Shown: piece after piece, positions 27,766 through 35,855 of the stretch
Layout: every line of letters begins with the position of its first letter
How positions within the stretch are numbered: the first letter of the stretch is position 1
Origin: Prevotella melaninogenica
GTDB taxonomy: Bacteria > Bacteroidota > Bacteroidia > Bacteroidales > Bacteroidaceae
Reading direction: 5' to 3'
Length of the DNA: 64,000 nt
Assembly: GCF_013267595.1 (NCBI RefSeq)
Contig: NZ_CP054010.1
Span: 682,001-746,000, forward strand
Made by a program: the position numbers and the translations under genes
Notes under the pieces: generated by a model
Seen by the model: the letters and a program-made list of their open reading frames with translations, nothing else
The model's database searches: none
What the model was told of the DNA's origin: nothing

Positions 27766-27840
27766 AACAACACCCAACATTCAACACCCAACACCCAATA
27801 AACACTTCATCAACACCCAACATTTAACACCTATCACCCA
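27766..27840 (-). repeat. CACCCAACA array directly before tatD
   Basis: Repeats of AACACCCAACA and variants (ACACCCAACATTCAACACC) run up to the base before the tatD ATG. The complementary array follows the tatD stop (28651-28770). A third array is at 33068-33109. Confidence 0.6.
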
Positions 27841-28653
27841 ATGATAATAGACACCCACGCCCATTTAGATGTAGAAGACTTTGCTGACGACCTCCCAGAG
27901 GTTATCAGTCGTGCCCACGAGGCAGGTGTAGGAAAGATTTTCCTACCAGCTATCGACCTCAAATCAGTGGATACTGTATTGGCTGTTTGCCGACAGTTTC
28001 CTGACACCTGCTATCCAATGATTGGACTGCAGCCAGAGGAGGTGCGCGATGATTGGCGTGAAGTGTTGGACGCTATGCACGAACGAATCCTACTATCGCT
28101 TCGACAGAAGGTAGAGGGAACAGCCAAACCAGGTGAGACAGTGATTGCGATTGGTGAGGTAGGACTTGATTTCTATTGGACACGTGAATACGAGAAACAG
28201 CAGCTTGCTGCCTTTGAGGAGGCTGTGAAATGGAGCGTTGAGACACGTCTTCCGCTGATGATTCACTGCCGTAAGGCACAGAGTGAGATGCTACATATCA
28301 TGCGACCATACGAAAAGGAATTGCCGGGTGGTGTCTTCCACTGCTTTACCGGTAATCAGAAGGAGGCAGAGGCATTCCTCCGTTTCGACCGCTTCGTGCT
28401 TGGTGTGGGTGGTGTATCAACCTTTAAAAGCAGTCACCTGCGCGAAGATTTCCCTGCAGCAGTACCCCTTGACCGCATCGTTCTTGAGACTGACAGCCCT
28501 TACATGGCTCCTGTTCCTCATCGTGGTAAGCGTAACGAGAGTGCTTTCATCGTAGAAGTAATGCGCACCCTTGCTCTTAGCTATGGTATTGACGAGGCTG
28601 AGTTTGCACGACAAACCAATGAGAATGTGTGTAGGGTGTTTGGTATTGGGTGA
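27841..28653 (+). CDS. tatD: TatD-family metal-dependent hydrolase
   Basis: The 270-residue TIM-barrel protein has the metal ligands of TatD: IDTHAHLD (His6, His8), AIGEVGLDFYW, MIHCRKA, VFHCFTG and LETDSPYMAPVPHRGKRNE. Family members are Mg/Mn-dependent 3'-5' DNases in the cytoplasm and are linked to DNA repair; some act as D-aminoacyl-tRNA hydrolases. It stands alone between two complementary repeat arrays. The ATG follows directly after ATCACCCA, so there is no purine-rich ribosome site. Confidence 0.93.
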   Translation: MIIDTHAHLDVEDFADDLPEVISRAHEAGVGKIFLPAIDLKSVDTVLAVCRQFPDTCYPMIGLQPEEVRDDWREVLDAMHERILLSLRQKVEGTAKPGETVIAIGEVGLDFYWTREYEKQQLAAFEEAVKWSVETRLPLMIHCRKAQSEMLHIMRPYEKELPGGVFHCFTGNQKEAEAFLRFDRFVLGVGGVSTFKSSHLREDFPAAVPLDRIVLETDSPYMAPVPHRGKRNESAFIVEVMRTLALSYGIDEAEFARQTNENVCRVFGIG

Positions 28654-28770
28654 TGGGTGTTAGATGTTGGGTGGTGATGATTTGTTAAGTTATGGGTGAT
28701 AATGAATTAACAAACTATGGGTAGAGTATTTGGTGTTGAATGATGGGTGATAATGAATTGACAAGCTGTG
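28651..28770 (+). repeat. TGATGGGTGTT array directly after tatD
   Basis: Starts in the stop codon (TGATGGGTGTTAGATGTTGG) and continues as degenerate repeats with GGGTGATAATGAATT twice. It is the reverse complement type of the array at 27766-27840, so the two ends of the tatD transcript could pair. Confidence 0.5.
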
Positions 28771-28795
28771 TGTAGCAATAAACATATCAAGCAAT

Positions 28796-28868
28796 GGTAA
28801 TCATAATTATGAATTGTGAATTTTGAATTATGAATTAAATAAGGATTATGAATTCTGAATTTAAAATT
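28796..28868 (+). repeat. Partial AT-rich repeat before cmk
   Basis: GGTAATCATAATTATGAATT and further TGAATTTTGAATTATGAATT units, the right end of the ~280-bp AT-rich element, up to the cmk start. Confidence 0.5.
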
Positions 28869-28870
28869 AT

Positions 28871-29563
28871 ATGAAGAAAATAACTATCGCCATCGACGGC
28901 TTTTCATCATGTGGAAAGAGCACAATGGCAAAAGATCTTGCCAAAGAGATTGGCTATATCTATGTAGACACGGGTGCTATGTATCGCTCCGTTACACTCT
29001 ATGCGCTACGTCATAACCTCTTCAACGCAGACGGAACCATCCGCGAAGAGGAGTTGCAGGCACAGATGAAGGATATCAACATCAGTTTCCAACTCAATAA
29101 GGAGACGGGGCGTCCAGAAACATATCTCAATGGTGAGAATGTTGAGAACGAAATCCGTACGATGGAGGTGTCATCTCATGTTAGCCCTATCGCCACACTC
29201 GCCTTTGTGCGTAAGGCTCTCGTTGAACAGCAGCAACGCATGGGAGCAGAGAAAGGTATCGTTATGGACGGTCGCGACATCGGTACGGTGGTATTCCCAA
29301 ATGCCGAACTTAAAATATTCGTTACCGCATCAGCTGAGGTACGTGCGCAACGTCGTTACGACGAGTTGAAGGCGAAGGGAATGGAAGCAGACTTTGCCGA
29401 CATCCTTAAGAATGTGCAAGAGCGTGACTATATCGACTCTCATCGTGAGACATCACCGCTTCGCAAGGCTGATGATGCTCTCGAACTCGACAACAGTCAG
29501 CTCACAATTGCCGAGCAAAAGCAGTGGCTTTACAACCAGTATCTAAAGGCTGCAGAAGCATAA
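28871..29563 (+). CDS. cmk: Cytidylate kinase
   Basis: Cmk phosphorylates CMP and dCMP with ATP. The 230-residue protein shows the P-loop [13 protein letters not shown] (8-20), [52 protein letters not shown] and the lid RAQRRYDEL, with [16 protein letters not shown] end ([16 protein letters not shown]). Length is normal. It is followed by a strong terminator at 29589-29652. Confidence 0.96.
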   Translation: MKKITIAIDGFSSCGKSTMAKDLAKEIGYIYVDTGAMYRSVTLYALRHNLFNADGTIREEELQAQMKDINISFQLNKETGRPETYLNGENVENEIRTMEVSSHVSPIATLAFVRKALVEQQQRMGAEKGIVMDGRDIGTVVFPNAELKIFVTASAEVRAQRRYDELKAKGMEADFADILKNVQERDYIDSHRETSPLRKADDALELDNSQLTIAEQKQWLYNQYLKAAEA

Positions 29564-29588
29564 TAAGCTAACAAAAGGCTTATCTTTT

Positions 29589-29652
29589 CAGGTCCTTTCG
29601 TTAAAGTGGTATGATAAACGTACGCACATTTAACGAAAAGACCTGTTTTTTT
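29589..29652 (+). terminator. Rho-independent terminator of cmk
   Basis: Stem CAGGTCCTTTCGTTAAA with TTTAACGAAAAGACCTG (one mismatch) closing a 23-nt loop, followed by TTTTTTT. Confidence 0.9.
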
Positions 29653-29866
29653 GCTATCCCAAGCTATCCTAAACACTACCAACAAACGATCTCGCCCACC
29701 CTTTCACACTAAAAAATGCTCCAGCTTAACACCGCAAAAAATAACAATAAAGACTTGAAAAAAACTTACATAATTTCATTGAAAACTACTCCTAAAAAGA
29801 CGGAAAACACCTAAGAACACCACGCTTACAACCATCAGTAAATCAAATAGTTATAAAGGAGTAAAA

Positions 29867-29971
29867 CAAGAGGTGCTTAATAGGACTGCTAAAGGGCGTT
29901 AGTAAGGGGCTTAAAGGGCATCTTTTGCAAGCCTAAAGGGCGTCTTTAAGAAGCTAAAAGAGCATGAATTG
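29867..29971 (+). repeat. Dispersed 105-bp five-unit element, copy C
   Basis: Units AGAGGTGCTTAATAGGACTG, AAAGGGCGTTAGTAAGGG, AAGGGCATCTTTTGCAAGCC, AAAGGGCGTCTTTAAG and AAAAGAGCATGAATTG. It follows cmk in the same direction. GTTATAAAGGAG upstream matches other copies. Confidence 0.8.
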
Positions 29972-30138
29972 CGTTCGAACTGTTAGAAAATAATTGACAA
30001 AAACCATTACAAGAAAACTATCAGATTGTATTGAACGACAGAAAACACTGAATAGACATAGTAACAATCCGCTTTTTTGTAGTCTTCATAAATTGGGAAT
30101 GATAAGGATACCGCCCTAAGTTTAGGACTTTGACAATA

Positions 30139-30428
30139 TGTCACACAGAGAAACAGAGGATACGGAGGATTATTGAAAACAAAGCAACGATAGGCACGGA
30201 GGCACCGGCGGTGCATGGAGCAATAGAGTTTGTTTGTCAGTTCTATTAGCAATTTACACACAAAACCTTTATCCCAAAAGAGTTATCAGGAATCTGTACG
30301 CTACACCTCCGTCGCTCTTTGTGCTATCGGCACCTCTGTGACATAGCCTTTAGCTCCGTTCCCTCCATAACTCTGTGTGCCATAACACATAAGATTTTTA
30401 GTGCATTACTTCACATTCCAGAAGAACC
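30139..30428 (+). repeat. ~290-bp self-complementary element, copy 2
   Basis: TGTCACACAGAGAAACAGAG to CCAGAAGAACC; contains GGCACCGGCGGTGC, TTATCCCAAAAGAGTTATCA and CTCTGTGTGCC, matching 15521-15807 in order. Confidence 0.65.
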
Positions 30429-30544
30429 TCTTTTCACTCTACGCACTAACATTAAGACACTATAAATCTAAGATTTATGAATTAAGAAATACTAAAATCA
30501 ACAGAATTATACTTTGTTCAGACTGCTATCTCAACTTAAAATGT

Positions 30545-30552
30545 TATCTTTG
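30545..30552 (+). promoter_or_regulatory. -7 box TATCTTTG just before the GH25 gene
   Basis: The box ends 5 bp before the ATG at 30558, so transcription would begin at or next to the start codon. No clear -33 box. Confidence 0.45.
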
Positions 30553-30557
30553 CATCT

Positions 30558-31265
30558 ATGAAGTTAAAAAAGATAATAATGCTCATCGCCTGCATATTCT
30601 CTTTTGCAGGTCTGAAGGCACAATATACTATCCAATGCGAAGACACCTGCAGCCATGTTCATGGGCTTGACATGAGCCATTACCAAGGCGATGTGTGGTG
30701 GGAGACAGTAGCTGAAAACAGCAATCATAAGCTCAATTACGTTTACTTAAAAGCCACTGAGGGCGGTTCACGTATTGACCAACGCTATCTTGATAATATT
30801 GAGGCAGCACAACGTTATGGTATGAATGTCGGTTCTTACCACTTCTATCGCCCTGCTATCCCACAAGAGGAGCAGTTGCGCAACTTCCGCATGCAGTGTC
30901 GTCCACAAGACCAAGACCTCATCCCAATGGTAGATATCGAGACTACTGGCGGACTGAGTACGGAGGCTTTACGCGATAGTTTACAGAAGTTTCTTGTGCT
31001 TATGACAAAGGAGTATGGTGTCAAACCATTAGTTTATACCTACACAAACTTCTATAACAGGTATCTCAGCGGTGCACTCGACGGCTATAAACTTTTCATT
31101 GCACAATATAACGGACGCGAGCCAGAGCTGAACGATGGAAGAGACATCTTTGCTTGGCAGTACACTGGCAAGGGACGTATCAACGGTGTGAGAGGATATG
31201 TTGATAAGTCTCGACTGATGGGTAACCACAGTATGCGTGAACTGCGATTCCGACGAAAGCGTTAG
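30558..31265 (+). CDS. Secreted GH25 lysozyme (N-acetylmuramidase)
   Basis: The 235-residue protein has a signal peptide ending GLKAQ and a single GH25 domain. The catalytic-site residues are visible: Asp38 in HGLDMSHYQGD and the pair Asp126/Glu128 in PMVDIETT, with YLKATEGG, GSYHFYRP, VYTYTNFY and FAWQYTGKG also conserved. GH25 enzymes cut the peptidoglycan glycan chain. In a gram-negative cell it would act in the periplasm on the cell's own wall or on competitors. The next gene (zinc-ribbon membrane protein) follows 64 bp later on the same strand. Confidence 0.93.
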   Translation: MKLKKIIMLIACIFSFAGLKAQYTIQCEDTCSHVHGLDMSHYQGDVWWETVAENSNHKLNYVYLKATEGGSRIDQRYLDNIEAAQRYGMNVGSYHFYRPAIPQEEQLRNFRMQCRPQDQDLIPMVDIETTGGLSTEALRDSLQKFLVLMTKEYGVKPLVYTYTNFYNRYLSGALDGYKLFIAQYNGREPELNDGRDIFAWQYTGKGRINGVRGYVDKSRLMGNHSMRELRFRRKR

Positions 31266-31329
31266 CTTCAACACAAAGAGAAAAGGAAATAGATAATTAT
31301 CCACACTACTATAATCTTACGTTAGATAA

Positions 31330-32715
31330 ATGATCATCAAATGCCCTGAATGTGGCCATCAAGTGAGCGACAAGGCTCCCGTATGCCCAAGCTGCGGTGT
31401 AGAGATTGCCGGACATATCATTAAATGTTCTCATTGCGGTGAATTATACCTCAAAGAGGAATCATCATGTCCGAACTGTCATCATACAGAACACCATGTA
31501 GAGAGTTCTGTTACGGCTGCAGAGCATCACACAAGTGAGGCTGCGAACGAAAGTAAGGTGCAAGAGCCTGTTGTTCTCATGTCAGTTGACAAGGAGGAAG
31601 CAACAGGAAACGATGATGTTATCATCCCAGTAGAGGAAACGGAAGAACACGAAACGGATAATTACAACGATAAGACACAAGACGTTTTCAACGAGCCAAA
31701 GACGGAGGAAGAGGCTGTCGATGCCGACTTCATCATGGATGATAATGCTGACGAGGAGGTGATTGCCAATGCCGAGGCTATAGCTGAGGACGAGGAGGAA
31801 AGTACTCCAGATAAGAATAATCATCTGTCATTGGCTGTCTCACTGCTCATCGCTGCGATCACTGCAGCCGTATTACTCTTCCTTTACAACCAAGGGGTGG
31901 GCGCAAGCAAAGCTAACAATGAGCAGGAGGCTTTCACACAAGCAATGAGTAGTAGCGAACCAACCGTACTAAAGAATTATCTCAAGGAAAATCCATCAGC
32001 TTCTAAGGCACATCGTGATAGTATATCAGCCCGTCTAAAGGTGCTGACAACTACCACTCAGAATATGCAACAGTCTGATAATGACCTTTCTGTGGCATTG
32101 ACCAGCAACTCAAAAGAAGTGTTGCAGCAGTTTATTGCTAAGTATCCAGACTCAAAACATCGTGGTGAGTTGGAAGCAAAGATTGACGAAATAGACTGGG
32201 CAGGAGCTGTAGCTAAAAACAACGAGAATGCTTATCTTGGCTATAAGGCGCAGCATCCGAATGGTATTCATAGTAAGGAAGCCGATGAGAAGTTGAAGAA
32301 TATTCTGACACCAGAGAAGGCTGAGGAGTCAGCTGTTGCAAAGGTAACGGATGGTGAGAGAGCAAAAGCGGTTGCTGCGGTGCGCCAACTCTTACAAGGT
32401 ATCAACAGTAAAAGCACGGATAAGATTTCTGGTGCTGTTGCGCCATCATTAAACTTCCTTGGTTCAGGTGGTGCTACGGTGAAGGATATTCGCCGTTATA
32501 TGACCGACCGACTTTATCAAGCTGATGTCAAGACAATCAATTGGCACCTTGGTTCGCCTGCAGAAGTAACCAAAAAGAGTAATGAAGCGGGTGCAGATAT
32601 TTGCCTAAAGATACCAGCTACATTGGATATCGATCGCAAAGGTGGTAAGTCAAAACGTAGTTATGTTATCTCTGCGACAATCAAGAACGGCAAAATAACC
32701 CATATTAATTGGTAA
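31330..32715 (+). CDS. Membrane protein with two N-terminal zinc ribbons and a periplasmic C-terminal region
   Basis: Two zinc ribbons are formed by Cys5/8/19/22 (CPECG, CPSCG) and Cys33/36/47/50 (CSHCG, CPNCH). A very acidic linker (about 75-160) leads to one membrane segment (about 166-186) and a ~270-residue outer part. The outer part carries helical repeats with YPDSKHRGELEAKI and HPNGIHSKEADEKL, and a C-terminal beta domain (VTKKSNEAGADICLKIPATL). The orientation implies ribbons in the cytoplasm and repeats in the periplasm. No function is recognised. A smaller ribbon-plus-membrane protein is encoded at 37539. Confidence 0.75.
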   Translation: MIIKCPECGHQVSDKAPVCPSCGVEIAGHIIKCSHCGELYLKEESSCPNCHHTEHHVESSVTAAEHHTSEAANESKVQEPVVLMSVDKEEATGNDDVIIPVEETEEHETDNYNDKTQDVFNEPKTEEEAVDADFIMDDNADEEVIANAEAIAEDEEESTPDKNNHLSLAVSLLIAAITAAVLLFLYNQGVGASKANNEQEAFTQAMSSSEPTVLKNYLKENPSASKAHRDSISARLKVLTTTTQNMQQSDNDLSVALTSNSKEVLQQFIAKYPDSKHRGELEAKIDEIDWAGAVAKNNENAYLGYKAQHPNGIHSKEADEKLKNILTPEKAEESAVAKVTDGERAKAVAAVRQLLQGINSKSTDKISGAVAPSLNFLGSGGATVKDIRRYMTDRLYQADVKTINWHLGSPAEVTKKSNEAGADICLKIPATLDIDRKGGKSKRSYVISATIKNGKITHINW

Positions 32716-32761
32716 TAGGTTTACCCTTTTAAGGTAAATAAGATTAGCACTCAAACAAGTT

Positions 32762-32857
32762 TTGTTTTATTGTCGAACGAACTAATTGTCTTTATATTAG
32801 CGTTGTAGCGAATTACTTCAAGACAGAAAGACTGACAAAAAACCGACAATAAAACAA
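32762..32857. repeat. Inverted repeat after the zinc-ribbon gene
   Basis: TTGTTTTATTGTCG (32762-32775) and CGACAATAAAACAA (32844-32857) are perfect 14-bp complements with 68 bp between. It may act as a terminator or be the ends of a small mobile repeat. Confidence 0.45.
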
Positions 32858-32912
32858 GACTATTCAAAAACAATATGCTTTACATTGGGGTTAATGGCTG
32901 GTAAAATAAAAC

Positions 32913-32995
32913 TTGCTGTCACTCCTGTCAGCCATTTTAGGCTCATAAGTACCAACATTTCATTCATTTACACGAAATGTTAAAAGTGACAGCAA
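32913..32995 (+). mobile_element. 84-bp element with TTGCTGTCACT inverted ends, copy 2
   Basis: TTGCTGTCACTCCTGTCAGCC to GTTAAAAGTGACAGCAA; 83 bp, same orientation as copy 1. Confidence 0.6.
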
Positions 32996-33067
32996 CTTAT
33001 TTTTAAAAATACCAAGTACATATAACTTGATATTCTATGTGAGATGTTATATAGCCCTTTTTACAAA

Positions 33068-33109
33068 CCATCAACACCCAACATTTAACACCCAACACCT
33101 ATCACCCAC
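33068..33109 (-). repeat. GGGTGTTGGGTG-type array at the stop of the gene at 33111
   Basis: On the minus strand the stop codon is followed after two bases by GGGTGATAGGTGTTGGGTG and TTAAATGTTGGGTG, the same motif and orientation relative to the gene as the array after tatD. Confidence 0.55.
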
Positions 33110-33110
33110 G

Positions 33111-33494
33111 TTAATTCTCAATCTGATCAATCGTAGGCTTTTTAATCTCAGGCACTGGAGCCTTTACAACTGGTTCTGTCTGACCTTCTGGAACATTAGG
33201 AACAATGACAGGGTTCTCTGGATCTGCTGTCTCTTCCGACTCAGAAGATTCTTTCTTTGGAGCTTCTGTCTTCTTCTCCTCCTTCACCTCTTCGTCTTTC
33301 TCCTCTTCCTTTGTCAATACAGGAATCTTCGGACCATTATCAATACCGATAACTTCACCCGACATATCCACCTCATACTTACGAGGAGGAGCCATCTCAC
33401 GTGTTTCCATGAGAACAGCAAGTACTATAGCACCCACCACAAGCACAATAGCACAGATGGATACGGGTACCTTATAGGTTGGTTTCTTCTTCAT
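33111..33494 (-). CDS. Small membrane-anchored protein with charged, proline-rich tail
   Basis: The 127-residue protein has a short basic start (MKKKPTYKVPV), one membrane segment (about 9-31, VSICAIVLVVGAIVLAVLM), and a long Glu/Lys/Pro-rich tail (EEEKDEEVKEEKK, IVPNVPEGQTEPVV). It looks like a TonB-type N-terminal half without the TonB domain. It follows the gene at 33536 by 41 bp on the same strand, so they are likely cotranscribed. Function is unknown. Confidence 0.7.
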   Translation of the reverse strand: MKKKPTYKVPVSICAIVLVVGAIVLAVLMETREMAPPRKYEVDMSGEVIGIDNGPKIPVLTKEEEKDEEVKEEKKTEAPKKESSESEETADPENPVIVPNVPEGQTEPVVKAPVPEIKKPTIDQIEN

Positions 33495-33535
33495 TATCTA
33501 CGTTTTCTATCCTTTTATCTTATTGCCTTTTTCGC

Positions 33536-34018
33536 TTACTCGGTAATCTGCACACAGTAAGGAAGTGGCTGCTGGAGGGTCAGAAAGCTAATTGTTGGCT
33601 GATTATCCTTCGTACAAATCAGCGTAGTCTTGTCTCCCTTCACAGCATTACCCATGTCATATCCCATCGCTTTCACCTGTGCCTGCAAGCCCGCAAAGGC
33701 AGTACGGTTAAAGACATAGATATAAACCGTCTTGCCATTTTGTGCCAAGAGTACCATACTGGAGTTACCACGTCCCATGGCAGTTGGTAGGAAGTCGCTG
33801 GTTAGGTTCATATTCTTTACCCAGTTATAGTCCTTTCCAAACTCGTCCGATGAGACTCCTTTATAGCTGTAGCCTTGCTTCTCAAGCACCTGTTTACCCA
33901 CTTGTAGTGTCTTTGCTTGAAAGATTTTAATAGCATCAGCCATCGAAACAATATCTTTTTGCGCATGTGCTCCCATTGCAAAGAGAAGCACTGTCAATAA
34001 TAGTAGTATTTTCTTCAT
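33536..34018 (-). CDS. Small secreted protein of unknown function
   Basis: A 160-residue protein with a clear signal peptide (MKKILLLLTVLLFAMGAHAQ). The mature part contains KQVLEKQGYSYKGVSSDEF and KTVYIYVFNRTAFAGL with no motif I recognise. It is probably periplasmic or secreted. Promoter candidate at 34091-34121. It is first in a pair with the membrane-anchored protein at 33111. Confidence 0.75.
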   Translation of the reverse strand: MKKILLLLTVLLFAMGAHAQKDIVSMADAIKIFQAKTLQVGKQVLEKQGYSYKGVSSDEFGKDYNWVKNMNLTSDFLPTAMGRGNSSMVLLAQNGKTVYIYVFNRTAFAGLQAQVKAMGYDMGNAVKGDKTTLICTKDNQPTISFLTLQQPLPYCVQITE

Positions 34019-34090
34019 TCTTCTTCTTTCATTTATTCCGTGCCTTCATCTGCCTTTATCATTTTAAAACAATGATATTATGACACGATA

Positions 34091-34121
34091 CAAAATTATG
34101 AAAAATATGGAGAATGAGCAA
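34091..34121 (-). promoter_or_regulatory. Promoter of the gene pair 34018-33111
   Basis: On the minus strand TTGC (34118-34121), 19 bp, TAATTTTG (34091-34098). Confidence 0.6.
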
Positions 34122-34134
34122 GAAAAGGAGAAAA

Positions 34135-34381
34135 TTTACTTTAAACTTTGAACCATTTACTTTGAACTTTGAGGTTTGAACTTTGAACTTTATGATATGT
34201 ACAAACCTCTATCTCACTTTTACCGACTACGAATTTCACTAATTACGCTAATGCTTATTGCAACGTAATTCGTGTCATTTGCGTAATTCGTAGTTGACGA
34301 GTTAGCCCATTAGTTGTAGCGATAAACCACAGTTAACATTAGTATTCATAATTATGAATTCTGAATTATGCATTATGAATT
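34135..34381 (-). repeat. ~280-bp AT-rich element, copy 3 (reverse)
   Basis: Read on the minus strand it has ATAATTATGAATACTAATGT, TTAACTGTGGTTTATCGC, ACTACGAATTACGCAAATG, then TCAAAGTTCAAACCTCAAAG, in the order of copies 1 and 2. The far end is truncated (no ATAATTATG block). Confidence 0.6.
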
Positions 34382-34385
34382 AACA

Positions 34386-34425
34386 AAGGTGTACCCTAAT
34401 AGTCATCCTATTATTGGTACACCTT
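34386..34425 (-). terminator. Terminator of the MarR-family gene
   Basis: AAGGTGTACC and GGTACACCTT are perfect complements, with AATA/TATT extending the stem inward. It lies 31 bp after the MarR gene stop; the minus-strand tail is TTTGTTAATT. Confidence 0.75.
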
Positions 34426-34455
34426 CATTACTTTATGTGATAAAGCTTATTGCAA

Positions 34456-34971
34456 TTACTTTCTTTTTCTTTTAGAAGCCAGGCGCTCTTCACGCATCTT
34501 AGCCATTGCTTCCTCCTTCTCCTTAGAGCGTTGTCCTGAGAGACGAGCAATAAGACGATCAAGATCAGCAGCTATCTCCTTGAACTGAACGAACTCCTCT
34601 TCATTCTCAAACAACTTCCCTACCATGCAAGATGGGATATCCTTCGCCTTCTCTTGTAATTCCTTACCATGCTCAGTAAGCGAAACATAGGTTTCTCTTC
34701 CATCCTTTTCACCCTTGACACGGTTAACCAATCCAAGTTGAGCCATACGCTGAACAAGTGGGGTCATTGTGTTTGAGTCAAGATAAAGCCGGTGTGCAAG
34801 TTCCATCACCTTTTGATTGTCTTCTTCCCAAAGAGCCATCAATACAAGATATTGAGGATAGGTAATACCTAAATCCTCAAGCAATGGATAATAAGTTTGA
34901 GTAACAAGGCGGCTTGCTGTGTACAATCTGAAGCAGAGTTGGCTCTGCAGTTTTAGTTGGTCGTATACCAT
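34456..34971 (-). CDS. MarR-family regulator resembling OhrR
   Basis: A 171-residue winged-helix protein. The N-terminal KLQSQLCFRLYTASR places a Cys (Cys12) where OhrR-type organic peroxide sensors have their reactive cysteine. LGITYPQYLVLMALWE, the recognition part (DSNTMTPLVQRMAQLGLV) and wing (KGEKDGRETYVSLTEHG) fit this group. OhrR proteins repress a peroxiredoxin (ohr) until a peroxide oxidises the Cys. No ohr gene is in the window, so the target is unknown. The tail is strongly basic (EERLASKRKRK). Single gene, -7 box at 35061-35068. Confidence 0.85.
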   Translation of the reverse strand: MVYDQLKLQSQLCFRLYTASRLVTQTYYPLLEDLGITYPQYLVLMALWEEDNQKVMELAHRLYLDSNTMTPLVQRMAQLGLVNRVKGEKDGRETYVSLTEHGKELQEKAKDIPSCMVGKLFENEEEFVQFKEIAADLDRLIARLSGQRSKEKEEAMAKMREERLASKRKRK

Positions 34972-35060
34972 TCTTTTTTCCTTAAATGTTTTGATAACTT
35001 CAAACTCCTGAAGTAAACTTTAAACTATATTGTTACCTGAAAATAATCTGTTCGTGCTGC

Positions 35061-35068
35061 AAAGGTAC
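35061..35068 (-). promoter_or_regulatory. -7 box TACCTTTG of the MarR-family gene
   Basis: TAnnTTTG match about 90 bp before the ATG; no good -33 box. Confidence 0.4.
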
Positions 35069-35156
35069 AACAATTTATATTTATCGTTAATGACATAAGC
35101 CTACTTTTAACATTAATTGTATAGCTAAAGTCGTGTTTTGATAACATAAAACAATA

Positions 35157-35198
35157 ATAAGCGGACATAAACAATACAAATCGTTTATGTCCGCTTAT
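35157..35198 (-). terminator. Rho-independent terminator of the MaoC gene
   Basis: A perfect 16-bp stem ATAAGCGGACATAAAC / GTTTATGTCCGCTTAT with a 10-nt loop, followed on the minus strand by TATTGTTTTATG. It lies 26 bp after the MaoC stop. Confidence 0.88.
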
Positions 35199-35224
35199 GC
35201 GTATTTATAAGGGTTTATTTCTAC

Positions 35225-35689
35225 TTATTCAAAGTAATAAAGGAAGGTTGCAACACCCTCAAGTGCTGGCTTGCGTTCGCCCTCAATCTCAATCTGGAAC
35301 TTGATACCAGCCTTGCAGATACCACGGATATTCTCAATACTATCGAGTGTGGCAACAAGACGAATGCGTGAGTTCACGAGGACTGGACGACCAAAGCGCA
35401 TCTTATCCATACCATAGTTGACCATCATCTTAAGGTTATTCACCTCAATAATCTCCTGCCACATGTGTGGGAGCAGTGAAAGTGTAAGATAGCCATGTGC
35501 GATAGTACTCTTGAACTGGCTTTCTACAGCTGCACGCTCTGTGTCAACATGAATCCACTGATGGTCGAGGGTAGCATCAGCAAAGAGGTTAATTCTCTCC
35601 TGGTCAACGAGTAACCACTCGCTCTCACCAAGCTTCTCACCCAGTCGGGCAGCAAGCTCATCATAATTGTTTACTGTTAATTTTGCCAT
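35225..35689 (-). CDS. MaoC-family hot-dog dehydratase
   Basis: The 154-residue hot-dog fold protein has the (R)-hydratase signature FADATLDHQWIHVD...IAHGYLTLSLLPHM, including the catalytic Asp and His. Members hydrate or dehydrate short acyl-CoA thioesters in the cytoplasm. The true substrate is not shown by the context, since no fatty-acid genes are adjacent. Start ATG gives MAKLTVNNYDEL. Promoter at 35801-35832. Confidence 0.9.
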   Translation of the reverse strand: MAKLTVNNYDELAARLGEKLGESEWLLVDQERINLFADATLDHQWIHVDTERAAVESQFKSTIAHGYLTLSLLPHMWQEIIEVNNLKMMVNYGMDKMRFGRPVLVNSRIRLVATLDSIENIRGICKAGIKFQIEIEGERKPALEGVATFLYYFE

Positions 35690-35800
35690 AGTTTTTGTTT
35701 CATGTAATTTCTACATTACTGCATATGATAGTCTTTCTTTACCCTCCCTACCCTCTTTATATATTATAAGGTGTGAAAGGATATACTACCTTTTGTCGTA

Positions 35801-35832
35801 CAAAAATACAAAAAACTTTCCAATTGCCCAAA
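35801..35832 (-). promoter_or_regulatory. Promoter of the MaoC gene
   Basis: On the minus strand TTTG (35829-35832), 20 bp, TATTTTTG (35801-35808), a close match to the Bacteroidota consensus. Confidence 0.65.
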
Positions 35833-35855
35833 TCGACTTATGCTGCTGAGCCTCT

